The notes beneath the pieces are model-generated. The model saw nothing but the letters and a program-made list of their open reading frames with translations, had not been told where the DNA came from and ran no database searches. DNA of 22,529 bases from a virus. The stretch covers positions 1 through 22,529 of the IMG/VR virus record IMGVR_UViG_3300031566_000397, one strand, 5' to 3'. Made by a program: the position numbers and the translations under genes. Below are positions 1-4,471 of this stretch, one piece after another; the first letter of the stretch is position 1; each line of letters begins with the position of its first letter.

Positions 1-263
1 TGAGTCTTACCATAACGATGGGTATATTCCATACCCAACGCATAGCCAAGGTTCCACGCCCAATTATAATTTTCTCTGCTCTGCCTAACCCAAACTGTAC
101 ATGGGTGGTTTGCGTGAGTTGCCCTATAAGGTGCATCTAACCAAAGCCCATGTTTAACTGTACTAAGAAGCTGGGCAGTCTCTAATACCATCTTAACCAC
201 ATGTTTATCACAGTGGAATAATGCGGCTTTGTGTGGGGATGTGTCTAATACAAAAATGTTCAT
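1..263 (-). CDS. Conserved phage protein of unknown function, 3' end cut by window
   Basis: The reverse strand reads an open frame beginning MNIFVLDTSPHKAALFHCDK and continuing to the window edge (87 codons visible, no stop). The N-terminus, with a CDKHVVKMVLETAQLLST stretch and later NHPCTVWVRQS and YTHRYGK, looks like a family of short proteins I recall from many T4-like phages; I know of no proven function. Earlier in-frame ATGs at 281, 275 and 272 lie inside a sigma-70-type promoter, so the ATG at 263 is chosen. It sits 8 nt after the -10 box, implying a leaderless or nearly leaderless mRNA. Reading-frame confidence is high; function is unknown. Confidence 0.75.
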   Translation of the reverse strand, partial: MNIFVLDTSPHKAALFHCDKHVVKMVLETAQLLSTVKHGLWLDAPYRATHANHPCTVWVRQSRENYNWAWNLGYALGMEYTHRYGKT

Positions 264-270
264 ACTAAAC

Positions 271-299
271 ATCATACCCATGTAAAATTAAAAAGTCAA
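271..299 (-). promoter_or_regulatory. Sigma-70-type promoter for the gene at 1-263
   Basis: On the reverse strand TTGACT (299-294), a 17-nt spacer and TATGAT (276-271) match the -35 and -10 consensus at 5/6 each. The predicted start is at about 264-263, the A of the ATG. Confidence 0.7.
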
Positions 300-308
300 G
301 ATGTTCGT

Positions 309-384
309 TGGCTGGCCTACTAGGAGTCGAACCCAGAACCTTCTGACTCAGAATCAGACGCTCTACCAATTAAGCTATAGGCCA
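309..384 (-). tRNA. tRNA-Gln(CTG)
   Basis: The reverse complement folds as a full cloverleaf: acceptor TGGCCTA/TAGGCCA, D arm with GG, anticodon stem TCTGA/TCAGA with loop TTCTGAG (anticodon CUG, codon CAG), T arm with TTCGACT, discriminator G and encoded CCA. The U1-A72 pair and G73 are normal glutamine identity features. Confidence 0.93.
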
Positions 385-388
385 ATTG

Positions 389-396
389 TATAAATA
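389..396 (+). promoter_or_regulatory. T4-type late promoter, TATAAATA
   Basis: An exact TATAAATA lies 5 nt before the ATG at 402. In T4 this box covers -13 to -6, so the start would fall on the A of that ATG and give a leaderless late mRNA. Confidence 0.7.
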
Positions 397-401
397 CTTA
401 C

Positions 402-986
402 ATGAAACTACATGAAATCATAAACCGTGCAGACATAGCCCGTGACGACAATCCCGAAGAGTCCATGGTGGGGTGGGCGTATAGCACCGCTAAACAGAAG
501 GACGCCAAACAAATAGGCTCCCTCAAATCAAACTTAGACACCGAAGTATATAAATTCCCAGATCATCTTAAAATTTTTGTCATGAATGGTGGGAAACCTG
601 TTGTATATCTAGCACTTGCCACATTTAAAGATGGGTTTAAAGTAAATGTTGTGAATGCCGAGTTAGAAGTAAAGGGCAAAGGCTTGGCCATACAGCTATA
701 CAAAGCTGTAACAAGTAGTACCAACAAACCCATATACAGTGACAGTACCCAAACTGCTGCAAGTAAACATGCTATCTGGAATAAGTTAATACAACAGTTC
801 CCAAATAAAGTAGTTGCCTACGATCAAAGAACCGGTGAAGACTTGCCAATAACTATGACAAAGCAAGGGCCAGCTATAAACGGCAATCAACCAATATATA
901 CTGATCCTAAACGAAACACCGCCGGGGTTAAGGCACCCACAGATGCACAAACACAAAGAACTAGGTTATTGAAACTACTACCATAA
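402..986 (+). CDS. Putative GNAT-type acetyltransferase-like phage protein
   Basis: A 194-residue soluble protein. The central part has an alternating strand pattern (HLKIFVMNGG, PVVYLALATF) followed by VKGKGLAIQLYKAV near residue 91, which resembles the acetyl-CoA binding (Q/R)xxGxG/A motif of GNAT enzymes, and then IYSDSTQTAASKHAIWNKL, a pattern I associate with phage GNAT-like proteins. The substrate is unknown. The N-terminus MKLHEI is shared in form with two other late proteins here (MKLSEI at 5407, MKLSEL at 13610). It is driven by a late promoter only 5 nt upstream and shows no Shine-Dalgarno. It is flanked by tRNA genes on the opposite strand, ending 2 nt before one of them. The enzyme assignment is tentative. 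Confidence 0.6.
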   Translation: MKLHEIINRADIARDDNPEESMVGWAYSTAKQKDAKQIGSLKSNLDTEVYKFPDHLKIFVMNGGKPVVYLALATFKDGFKVNVVNAELEVKGKGLAIQLYKAVTSSTNKPIYSDSTQTAASKHAIWNKLIQQFPNKVVAYDQRTGEDLPITMTKQGPAINGNQPIYTDPKRNTAGVKAPTDAQTQRTRLLKLLP

Positions 987-988
987 TT

Positions 989-1062
989 TGGAAGCCCCCC
1001 TCAGATTTGAACTGAAATTTTTCTGCTTCAAAGGCAGACCACTTTGCTTAAGCTATGAGGCT
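989..1062 (-). tRNA. tRNA-Gln(TTG)
   Basis: The reverse complement has acceptor AGCCTCA/GGGGGCT (one A-G mismatch, one G-U), anticodon stem TCTGC/GCAGA with loop CTTTGAA (anticodon UUG, codon CAA), T arm TTCAG-TTCAAAT-CTGAG and encoded CCA. The discriminator is U and pair 1-72 is A-U, both unusual for glutamine tRNAs, and the D stem is weak, so charging efficiency is uncertain. Confidence 0.8.
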
Positions 1063-1067
1063 ATTGT

Positions 1068-1859
1068 TTAAGTACGTTTAAAACATATTTCTTCATGTAA
1101 GTCTGGTAAATTTGCACGCATCCACTCAGAGCCCATAACCCTAGCTGGAAATCCAAGCAATTTAGCAACCTTTATAGTCCATCCCGGCTTAGAAAAATCT
1201 ATACCAGAAGATAAAACCTCTTTCTTCTGCCGTTCTTTAAGCATTTCCTTTTCCACTTTCCTATCATGTTGACCTTTTAATCGCCGTTGGTGTACACCAT
1301 CCGGTTTGGACAATGACTTACTAACCTTCTCTCGGTGTGCGTCAGATACAACCCGTCCAGTATTGTTATGTGAGGCGGCACATGAACTATTACAAAACCT
1401 ATTCTTTCGTTTATCATACTCGAAAGGTGCATCACAGTGCAGACATACAGTAGGGTTGAGATTGTACGTGCCAATCCGTTTAAGCCTTTTTTCTGCTTGC
1501 ACTTCATTCCCCATTTTAGCTGCCTTAATATAATTTGCCTTATGCCTTCCAGATTGATGATATTCAGTATTCCTAATATCAAGTGAACCACGCTGCCCAC
1601 CTGTACATATATTGTATGTGTCCTTATCTGCAACAAACTCTTCATTAACTAATAACGCTTCAGTATCCCACATATCCTCGGGGTTGTCAAACACCGATAA
1701 TATTTCCTTTTTAAAATTTTCACGCCCATATTTTTTATATGCCCGTTTTAATACCGTACCAGAGCCGCCATATCCATCATTTATATTCTCTGTCTTATGG
1801 GCTCCTATATAAATTTTACCTGTTATGTTGTTCGTTATTTTATAAACTAAATAATGCAT
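1068..1859 (-). CDS. GIY-YIG homing-type endonuclease (Seg-like)
   Basis: A 263-residue protein. Residues 1-90 form a GIY-YIG nuclease domain: LVYKITN (4-10) as the GIY strand, KIYIGAHKT (15-23) with YIG at 17-19, then GxGSGxxLKRAxxxYGRENF and a conserved-looking Glu (E67) in DTEALLV. Residues 139-160 carry C-x2-C and C-x3-C (C139, C142, C156, C160), a small zinc finger, followed by a basic C-terminal DNA-binding region. Free-standing phage GIY-YIG enzymes of this layout (T4 Seg family) are mobile endonucleases that cut intron-less or gene-less alleles. It lies inside the tRNA array, 5 nt from tRNA-Gln(TTG). A late promoter and a good GGAG ribosome site precede the ATG. Confidence 0.88.
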   Translation of the reverse strand: MHYLVYKITNNITGKIYIGAHKTENINDGYGGSGTVLKRAYKKYGRENFKKEILSVFDNPEDMWDTEALLVNEEFVADKDTYNICTGGQRGSLDIRNTEYHQSGRHKANYIKAAKMGNEVQAEKRLKRIGTYNLNPTVCLHCDAPFEYDKRKNRFCNSSCAASHNNTGRVVSDAHREKVSKSLSKPDGVHQRRLKGQHDRKVEKEMLKERQKKEVLSSGIDFSKPGWTIKVAKLLGFPARVMGSEWMRANLPDLHEEICFKRT

Positions 1860-1890
1860 CCAAGTGTCTCCAAACTGTTATTCTTGGATG

Positions 1891-1898
1891 TATTTATA
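1891..1898 (-). promoter_or_regulatory. T4-type late promoter for the GIY-YIG gene
   Basis: TATAAATA on the reverse strand (1898-1891). Predicted start near 1885, giving a 26-nt leader that includes GGAG 8 nt before the ATG. Confidence 0.65.
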
Positions 1899-1937
1899 TG
1901 GTGGGTTCAAGTCTGTCTATAAACTTAAGCCTCGCAT

Positions 1938-2011
1938 TCTCCCCGGTCAGATTTGAACTGACGATTTCCACCTTCCAAAGATGGCCGCATACCAGACTTG
2001 CGTACAGAGAG
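1938..2011 (-). tRNA. tRNA-Pro(TGG)
   Basis: The reverse complement has acceptor CTCTCTG/CGGGGAG, D stem CGCA/TGCG, anticodon stem CCATC/GGTGG with loop TTTGGAA (anticodon UGG, codon CCA), T arm GTCAG-TTCAAAT-CTGAC and discriminator A. C1-G72 and A73 fit proline. CCA is not encoded. Confidence 0.9.
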
Positions 2012-2027
2012 TTGTTCTTTTACTGTT

Positions 2028-2105
2028 TGGTCGGCGTGGTGAAATTCGAATTCACGGCCCCTCGTCCCCGAAACGAGTGCTCTGACCAGACTGAGCTACA
2101 CACCG
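2028..2105 (-). tRNA. tRNA-Pro(CGG)
   Basis: The reverse complement has acceptor CGGTGTG/CACGCCG, D stem GCTC/GAGC, anticodon stem CTCGT/ACGAG with loop TTCGGGG (anticodon CGG, codon CCG), T arm GTGAA-TTCGAAT-TTCAC, A73 and encoded CCA. Confidence 0.94.
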
Positions 2106-2111
2106 ATAAGT

Positions 2112-2138
2112 GGGCAGACTTTTCTAGTCTCTCTGCCC
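2112..2138 (-). other. Hairpin between the Arg-rich gene and tRNA-Pro(CGG)
   Basis: GGGC + AGACT (2112-2120) pairs with AGTCT + GCCC (2126-2130 and 2135-2138) around a TTTCT loop with a 4-nt bulge. It lies just after the stop codon of the Arg-rich gene. There is no strong T-run, so an mRNA 3'-end or processing structure is more likely than an intrinsic terminator. Confidence 0.4.
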
Positions 2139-2149
2139 TGAGATTTGGC

Positions 2150-2320
2150 TTATAATGATCGTCGCTTCTTGAGCAAACGCTTATACCTTCTCTTACGGTT
2201 ACGTCCAGCATGATTACGCATTGTCATCTTATGACGACGACGCCATGCCATGCGGCGTTTCTTTTGCCCTTTCTTTCTACGACCATTGTGGACCTTAGTC
2301 CTATCATGTCGTGAAACCAT
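2150..2320 (-). CDS. Very basic 56-residue Arg/Lys-rich protein
   Basis: The reverse strand encodes 56 residues starting MVSRHDRTKVHNGRRKKGQK and ending YKRLLKKRRSL. I count 17 Arg and 10 Lys (48 percent) plus 4 His, with a single acidic residue (D6). There is no hydrophobic core, membrane segment or Cys; the sequence is protamine-like and should bind nucleic acid. AGGAG stands 7 nt before the ATG, a strong ribosome site. The site overlaps the last arm of an alternating inverted repeat (2329-2393), so translation is likely controlled by RNA structure. The gene sits between tRNA-Tyr and tRNA-Pro genes on the same strand. I do not recognise it; ribosomal protein L34 was considered but its signature is absent. 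Confidence 0.75.
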   Translation of the reverse strand: MVSRHDRTKVHNGRRKKGQKKRRMAWRRRHKMTMRNHAGRNRKRRYKRLLKKRRSL

Positions 2321-2328
2321 TTCGGTTC

Positions 2329-2393
2329 TCCTAACTGGTGACTCTTTCAGTTAGGATGTTTAAGTCCTAACTGGCCAAAATGACTCCAGTTAG
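2329..2393 (-). promoter_or_regulatory. Leader with four alternating inverted-repeat segments, overlapping a ribosome binding site
   Basis: In transcript order (reverse strand): S1 CTAACTGG (2393-2386), S2 CCAGTTAGGA (2374-2365), S3 TCCTAACTG (2356-2348), S4 CAGTTAGGA (2337-2329). S1:S2 pair over 8 bp, S2:S3 over 9 bp, S3:S4 over 9 bp. S3:S4 would bury most of the AGGAG (2332-2328) of the Arg-rich gene; S2:S3 would leave it free. This is the geometry of an attenuator or translational switch. The palindromes could instead be protein-binding operators on DNA. Confidence 0.65.
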
Positions 2394-2414
2394 AACAATG
2401 TTAATATAGGACAT
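2367..2414 (-). CDS. Putative 15-residue leader peptide ending in UAG
   Basis: ATG at 2414 is preceded by AGGAG with 7 nt spacing. It opens a 15-codon frame, MSYINIVLTGVILAS, whose UAG stop (2369-2367) lies inside repeat segment S2 of the leader of the Arg-rich gene. A ribosome on this frame would disrupt S1:S2 and affect S2:S3. Readthrough of the UAG would add 11 codons and meet a second UAG (2333-2331) inside S4. An in-frame ATG at 2420 is too close to the ribosome site. This is a positional inference without protein-level evidence. Confidence 0.45.
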   Translation of the reverse strand: MSYINIVLTGVILAS

Positions 2415-2438
2415 ATCCATTCTCCTTTAATGATCAGT

Positions 2439-2520
2439 CTTATGCAACAGGTGTGTTGCTTTGTAACCTTCGTGTTGCTTTAAAGCCACTTATGCAACAC
2501 ATATGTTGCATTAAAGCCAC
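2439..2520. repeat. Cluster of GCAACA/TGTTGC inverted repeats and two direct repeats
   Basis: CTTATGCAACA occurs at 2439-2449 and 2489-2499. TTGC(T/A)TTAAAGCCAC occurs at 2475-2489 and 2506-2520 (14/15 identical). GCAACA...TGTTGC dyads are at 2444-2459 and 2494-2509, the latter extended to ATGCAACA-CATA-TGTTGCAT. It lies between tRNA-Tyr and the leader of the Arg-rich gene; it may be a protein-binding site array or processing hairpins. Confidence 0.6.
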
Positions 2521-2523
2521 ATT

Positions 2524-2599
2524 TGGTGAAGAGGGTAGGACTCGAACCCACTATAGTAAGGGTTACAACCTTACGCTTATCCACTTTAGCTTCCTCTCC
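2524..2599 (-). tRNA. tRNA-Tyr(GTA), short variable loop
   Basis: The reverse complement has acceptor GGAGAGG/CCTCTTC (one G-U), anticodon stem TAAGG/CCTTA with loop TTGTAAC (anticodon GUA), T arm GTGGG-TTCGAGT-CCTAC, A73 and encoded CCA. The variable loop is only 5 nt, whereas bacterial tRNA-Tyr normally has a long variable arm. Position 8 is A instead of the near-universal U, and one D-stem pair is mismatched. Confidence 0.82.
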
Positions 2600-2606
2600 A
2601 TATATT

Positions 2607-2694
2607 TGGTACCACTGGTCGGACTCGAACCGACACGCCCATTACGGACAAGAGATTTTAAATCTCCCAAGACTACCAATTCCATCACAGTGGC
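2607..2694 (-). tRNA. tRNA-Leu(TAA)
   Basis: The reverse complement is a class II tRNA: acceptor GCCACTG/CAGTGGT, anticodon stem GGAGA/TCTCT with loop TTTAAAA (anticodon UAA, codon UUA), long variable arm, T arm GTCGG-TTCGAGT-CCGAC, A73 and encoded CCA. Confidence 0.94.
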
Positions 2695-2705
2695 ATTACA
2701 TTGTT

Positions 2706-2781
2706 TGGTACACTAGGTCGGATTCGAACCGACGTTCCTCTGATTGAAAGTCAGAGCTATTTGCCGCTATAGTACTAGTGC
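2706..2781 (-). tRNA. tRNA-Glu(TTC)
   Basis: The reverse complement has acceptor GCACTAG/CTAGTGT, D stem CTAT/ATAG, anticodon stem TCTGA/TCAGA with loop CTTTCAA (anticodon UUC), T arm GTCGG-TTCGAAT-CCGAC, A73 and encoded CCA. Confidence 0.92.
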
Positions 2782-2791
2782 ATTAATAAGT

Positions 2792-2879
2792 TGGTACCGC
2801 TGGTCGGACTCGAACCGACACGCCCATTACGGACAAGAGATTTTGAATCTCCCAAGACTACCAATTCCATCACAGCGGC
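2792..2879 (-). tRNA. tRNA-Leu(CAA)
   Basis: A class II tRNA nearly identical to tRNA-Leu(TAA) at 2607-2694. It differs by a pair in the acceptor stem (GCCGCTG/CAGCGGT) and in the anticodon loop TTCAAAA (anticodon CAA, codon UUG). The two are evident duplicates. CCA is encoded. Confidence 0.94.
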
Positions 2880-2886
2880 ATTAATT

Positions 2887-2970
2887 TGGTACCTCTGGAG
2901 GGAGTCGAACCCACACACCCGAAGGCACGAGCTTCTAAAACTCGCATGGCTACCGTTACAACACAGAGGC
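2887..2970 (-). tRNA. tRNA-Leu(TAG)
   Basis: The reverse complement is class II: acceptor GCCTCTG/CAGAGGT, anticodon stem CGAGT/GCTCG with loop TTTAGAA (anticodon UAG, codon CUA), variable arm GCC-TTCG-GGT, T arm with TTCGACT, A73 and encoded CCA. Confidence 0.9.
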
Positions 2971-3023
2971 ATCACTTGCGTATAGTATCAAAAAATGATA
3001 CTTTATGTAAAGATGTGCTACTT

Positions 3024-3096
3024 TCACTCAGCATAAGAACAGCCATACAGCGTGTAAGGCCACTTGTCGGCCATTACGTCACGCGGCTCAGAGTGA
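3024..3096. other. Long imperfect hairpin inside the tRNA array (candidate structured RNA)
   Basis: Nested pairings on either strand: TCACTC 3024-3029 with GAGTGA 3091-3096; AGCC 3041-3044 with GGCT 3085-3088; GCGT 3050-3053 with ACGC 3081-3084; GTAA 3054-3057 with TTAC 3074-3077; GGCC 3058-3061 with GGCC 3069-3072, closing a 7-nt loop. That is 22 pairs in all. There is no T-loop motif, so it is not an ordinary tRNA. No open frame of note covers it. Confidence 0.5.
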
Positions 3097-3146
3097 TCAT
3101 GTATACATAACCACAACTGGTACAACCTAATAACACATCTATAATT

Positions 3147-3222
3147 TGGTGGAACCCCTCGGGATCGAGCCGAGATATTCTGCGCTTCAAGCAGTTGCAT
3201 GAACCATCATTGCTAGAGTTCC
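3147..3222 (-). tRNA. tRNA-Phe(GAA)
   Basis: The reverse complement has acceptor GGAACTC/GGGTTCC, D stem GCA/TGC, anticodon arm with CTGC/GCAG pairing and loop TTGAAGC (anticodon GAA), T arm CTCGG-CTCGATC-CCGAG, A73 and encoded CCA. The outermost anticodon-stem pair is A-A and position 54 is C instead of U. Confidence 0.87.
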
Positions 3223-3224
3223 AA

Positions 3225-3232
3225 TATAAATA
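3225..3232 (+). promoter_or_regulatory. T4-type late promoter for the sulfotransferase gene
   Basis: Exact TATAAATA. Predicted start near 3238, giving a 17-nt leader that contains AGGA before the ATG at 3255. Confidence 0.7.
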
Positions 3233-3254
3233 GAATCATATAATAGGATATCAT

Positions 3255-3941
3255 ATGACTAGGGATAAGATTTTAATATTTTTACATCATCAACGTTGTG
3301 GTGGCACCACGTTCCGAGAAATAACCAAACAGATACATGTAGTACCATATAGAACACTCACCGTTGATAAGTTAATAGATAAGGCCGTTGCCGTAAACCC
3401 ACCGTGTATTGAAGTGGAGCCCGGGCTATATTTCGATACCAAATATGATTTCGATTATTGCACCACAATACGAGATCCAATTGACCGGTTATTAAGTTTT
3501 GTTGAACTTCATAGTAGAAAGGGAATTATCAAACTTCCCGGTAGAGACGGTATAAAAACAAATGATGAGTTCTGGGTAAGTGGTATTAAATATCTCGAAT
3601 CGCTTCGGCAATGTAATGTTTTCATTAGATCTATATCCATGAAAATAAGAAGCACCCTAACAGCAGAAGATGTGGGCTTGGCTATGACCCGCCTAAGTAA
3701 TATGCCCATTCTGGCATTTCATAAAAAAACATTTCCAGAAGATATATCTGTATTTCTAAATGTACTGGGCTTAACTCAAAGGAAGCCAGTAGATGTGTAT
3801 ATGAAGGGTAGTGATGAATTTGTAGATGCTATTCCATCTTGGGTTAGGCCAGTGTTAGAAAACCTTAATATGCATGATATTCAATTGTGGCGTTGGTTAA
3901 ATTCTGTTACAAATAGTAACAACATCTATATTCCTAATTAA
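3255..3941 (+). CDS. Sulfotransferase-like protein
   Basis: A 228-residue protein with the two PAPS-binding signatures of sulfotransferases. Residues 9-20, FLHHQRCGGTTF, match the 5'-phosphosulfate loop seen in carbohydrate sulfotransferases (H-x-RxGGTT). Residues 71-82, TIRDPIDRLLSF, match the 3'-phosphate site RDPxxRxxS (R73, D74, P75, R78, S81). These enzymes move sulfate from PAPS to hydroxyls, usually on glycans. No signal peptide or membrane helix is seen, so it should be cytoplasmic. The gene has its own late promoter and ribosome site and is followed by a terminator, so it is a single-gene late unit. Probable roles are modification of host surface glycan or of virion glycans; the acceptor is unknown. 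A distant P-loop kinase is a less likely alternative. Confidence 0.75.
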   Translation: MTRDKILIFLHHQRCGGTTFREITKQIHVVPYRTLTVDKLIDKAVAVNPPCIEVEPGLYFDTKYDFDYCTTIRDPIDRLLSFVELHSRKGIIKLPGRDGIKTNDEFWVSGIKYLESLRQCNVFIRSISMKIRSTLTAEDVGLAMTRLSNMPILAFHKKTFPEDISVFLNVLGLTQRKPVDVYMKGSDEFVDAIPSWVRPVLENLNMHDIQLWRWLNSVTNSNNIYIPN

Positions 3942-3972
3942 AACCACCTATTATTTCACCGGGTGGAGACAG

Positions 3973-4000
3973 ATACCCCATGGAGTTGGGGATTCTTTTT
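3973..4000 (+). terminator. Intrinsic terminator after the sulfotransferase gene
   Basis: CCCCA (3976-3980) pairs with TGGGG (3987-3991) across a 6-nt loop, with flanking AT pairs, followed by ATTCTTTTT. It lies 30 nt after the stop codon. Confidence 0.6.
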
Positions 4001-4009
4001 CAGAGGCGC

Positions 4010-4148
4010 TGATCGAACGATCAATGTTATCCTCGTGGCTGGCAACATGATTACCACATCATGTTGAGTTCCGTAATGTAGAGAGGGGCATTTCAGCACT
4101 TGCTCCGGTAATTGGTTTAACCGGGAGACTCTAAGTCTCTATCTACAT
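4010..4148. other. Hairpin-rich non-coding stretch (candidate structured RNA)
   Basis: No convincing gene lies between 3942 and 4224. Visible structures are: a dyad TGATCG-AA-CGATCA (4010-4023); a perfect 9-bp hairpin CAACATGAT/ATCATGTTG (4043-4051 with 4058-4066); and a multibranch element closed by ATGTAGA 4076-4082 with TCTACAT 4142-4148. Inside the last are GGGGCA/TGCTCC, CCGGT/ACCGG (sharing two bases with the previous arm) and GAGACT/AGTCTC hairpins. The 7-bp closing stem with three arms recalls a cloverleaf, but there is no T-loop, anticodon-sized loop or CCA. A strong terminator follows at 4171-4196. It may be a small RNA or a decayed tRNA. Confidence 0.5.
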
Positions 4149-4162
4149 AACCCTAAATCTTG

Positions 4163-4200
4163 TCCAAAAAAAAGCGGCCTCTAGTTGGGCCGCTTTCTCT
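4163..4200. terminator. Strong bidirectional intrinsic terminator
   Basis: AAAGCGGCC (4171-4179) pairs perfectly with GGCCGCTTT (4188-4196) around an 8-nt loop. On the minus strand it is followed by a run of eight T, so it should end the transcript of the small gene at 4225-4362. On the plus strand it is followed by CTCTT, a weaker tract. Confidence 0.85.
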
Positions 4201-4224
4201 TGGAATTCTTTTGGTCCTATTCTA

Positions 4225-4362
4225 TCATTTTAGTGGACCGACTCCTGAGAAAGCGGAGATTCTATCATAATTTTCGCGTACAATTTCCACACACAGTGGG
4301 GCTGACGCGAGAATCGCGGGCTGTAACTGTTGTATAAATTGTTTACGTGCTAAAATTTTCAT
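4225..4362 (-). CDS. Small 45-residue protein, unknown
   Basis: The reverse-strand frame starts MKILARKQFIQQLQPAILAS and ends SAFSGVGPLK. It is too short for family recognition and has no clear membrane segment. Support comes from context: a consensus sigma-70 promoter 76 nt upstream, a GGAA weak ribosome site before the ATG, and a strong terminator 29 nt after the stop on the same strand. Two small hairpins (GGGC-AATAAA-GCCC and CAGG...CCTG, around 4385-4415) lie in the leader. Probably an early accessory protein. Confidence 0.55.
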   Translation of the reverse strand: MKILARKQFIQQLQPAILASAPLCVEIVRENYDRISAFSGVGPLK

Positions 4363-4437
4363 AATTTCCGTTTCTGTAATATTGGGGCTTTATTGCCCAC
4401 AGGGGTAAAACCTGTTTGTTCTTTAAGTTATTTATGC

Positions 4438-4466
4438 ATCTTACAACATTTTTTTAAGCGTGTCAA
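4438..4466 (-). promoter_or_regulatory. Sigma-70-type promoter for the 45-residue ORF
   Basis: Reverse-strand TTGACA (4466-4461), a 17-nt spacer and TAAGAT (4443-4438). A late-like CATAAATA (4436-4429) overlaps just downstream, so this unit may be read by both polymerase forms. Confidence 0.65.
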
Positions 4467-4471
4467 GCTTT

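Noticed and set aside
2020-2211. Reverse-strand ORF of 63 codons
   Set aside because: It runs through tRNA-Pro(CGG) and overlaps the Arg-rich gene in another frame, which has the ribosome site; treated as a shadow.
2453-3110. Several plus-strand ORFs with repeated GLEPT / ARPLRTRDF phrases
   Set aside because: These are translations of the antisense of tRNA genes (the T-arm gives the recurring phrase), a common annotation artefact.
4010-4090. Possible tRNA because of the GATCGAA string
   Set aside because: The string is part of a self-complementary dyad; no T stem, acceptor or anticodon arm can be assembled around it.
4396-4408. 13-mer CCACAGGGGTAAA shared with the reverse strand at 9523-9536
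   Set aside because: A 13-base match between two places is expected by chance in a window this size, and flanks do not match beyond a few bases.
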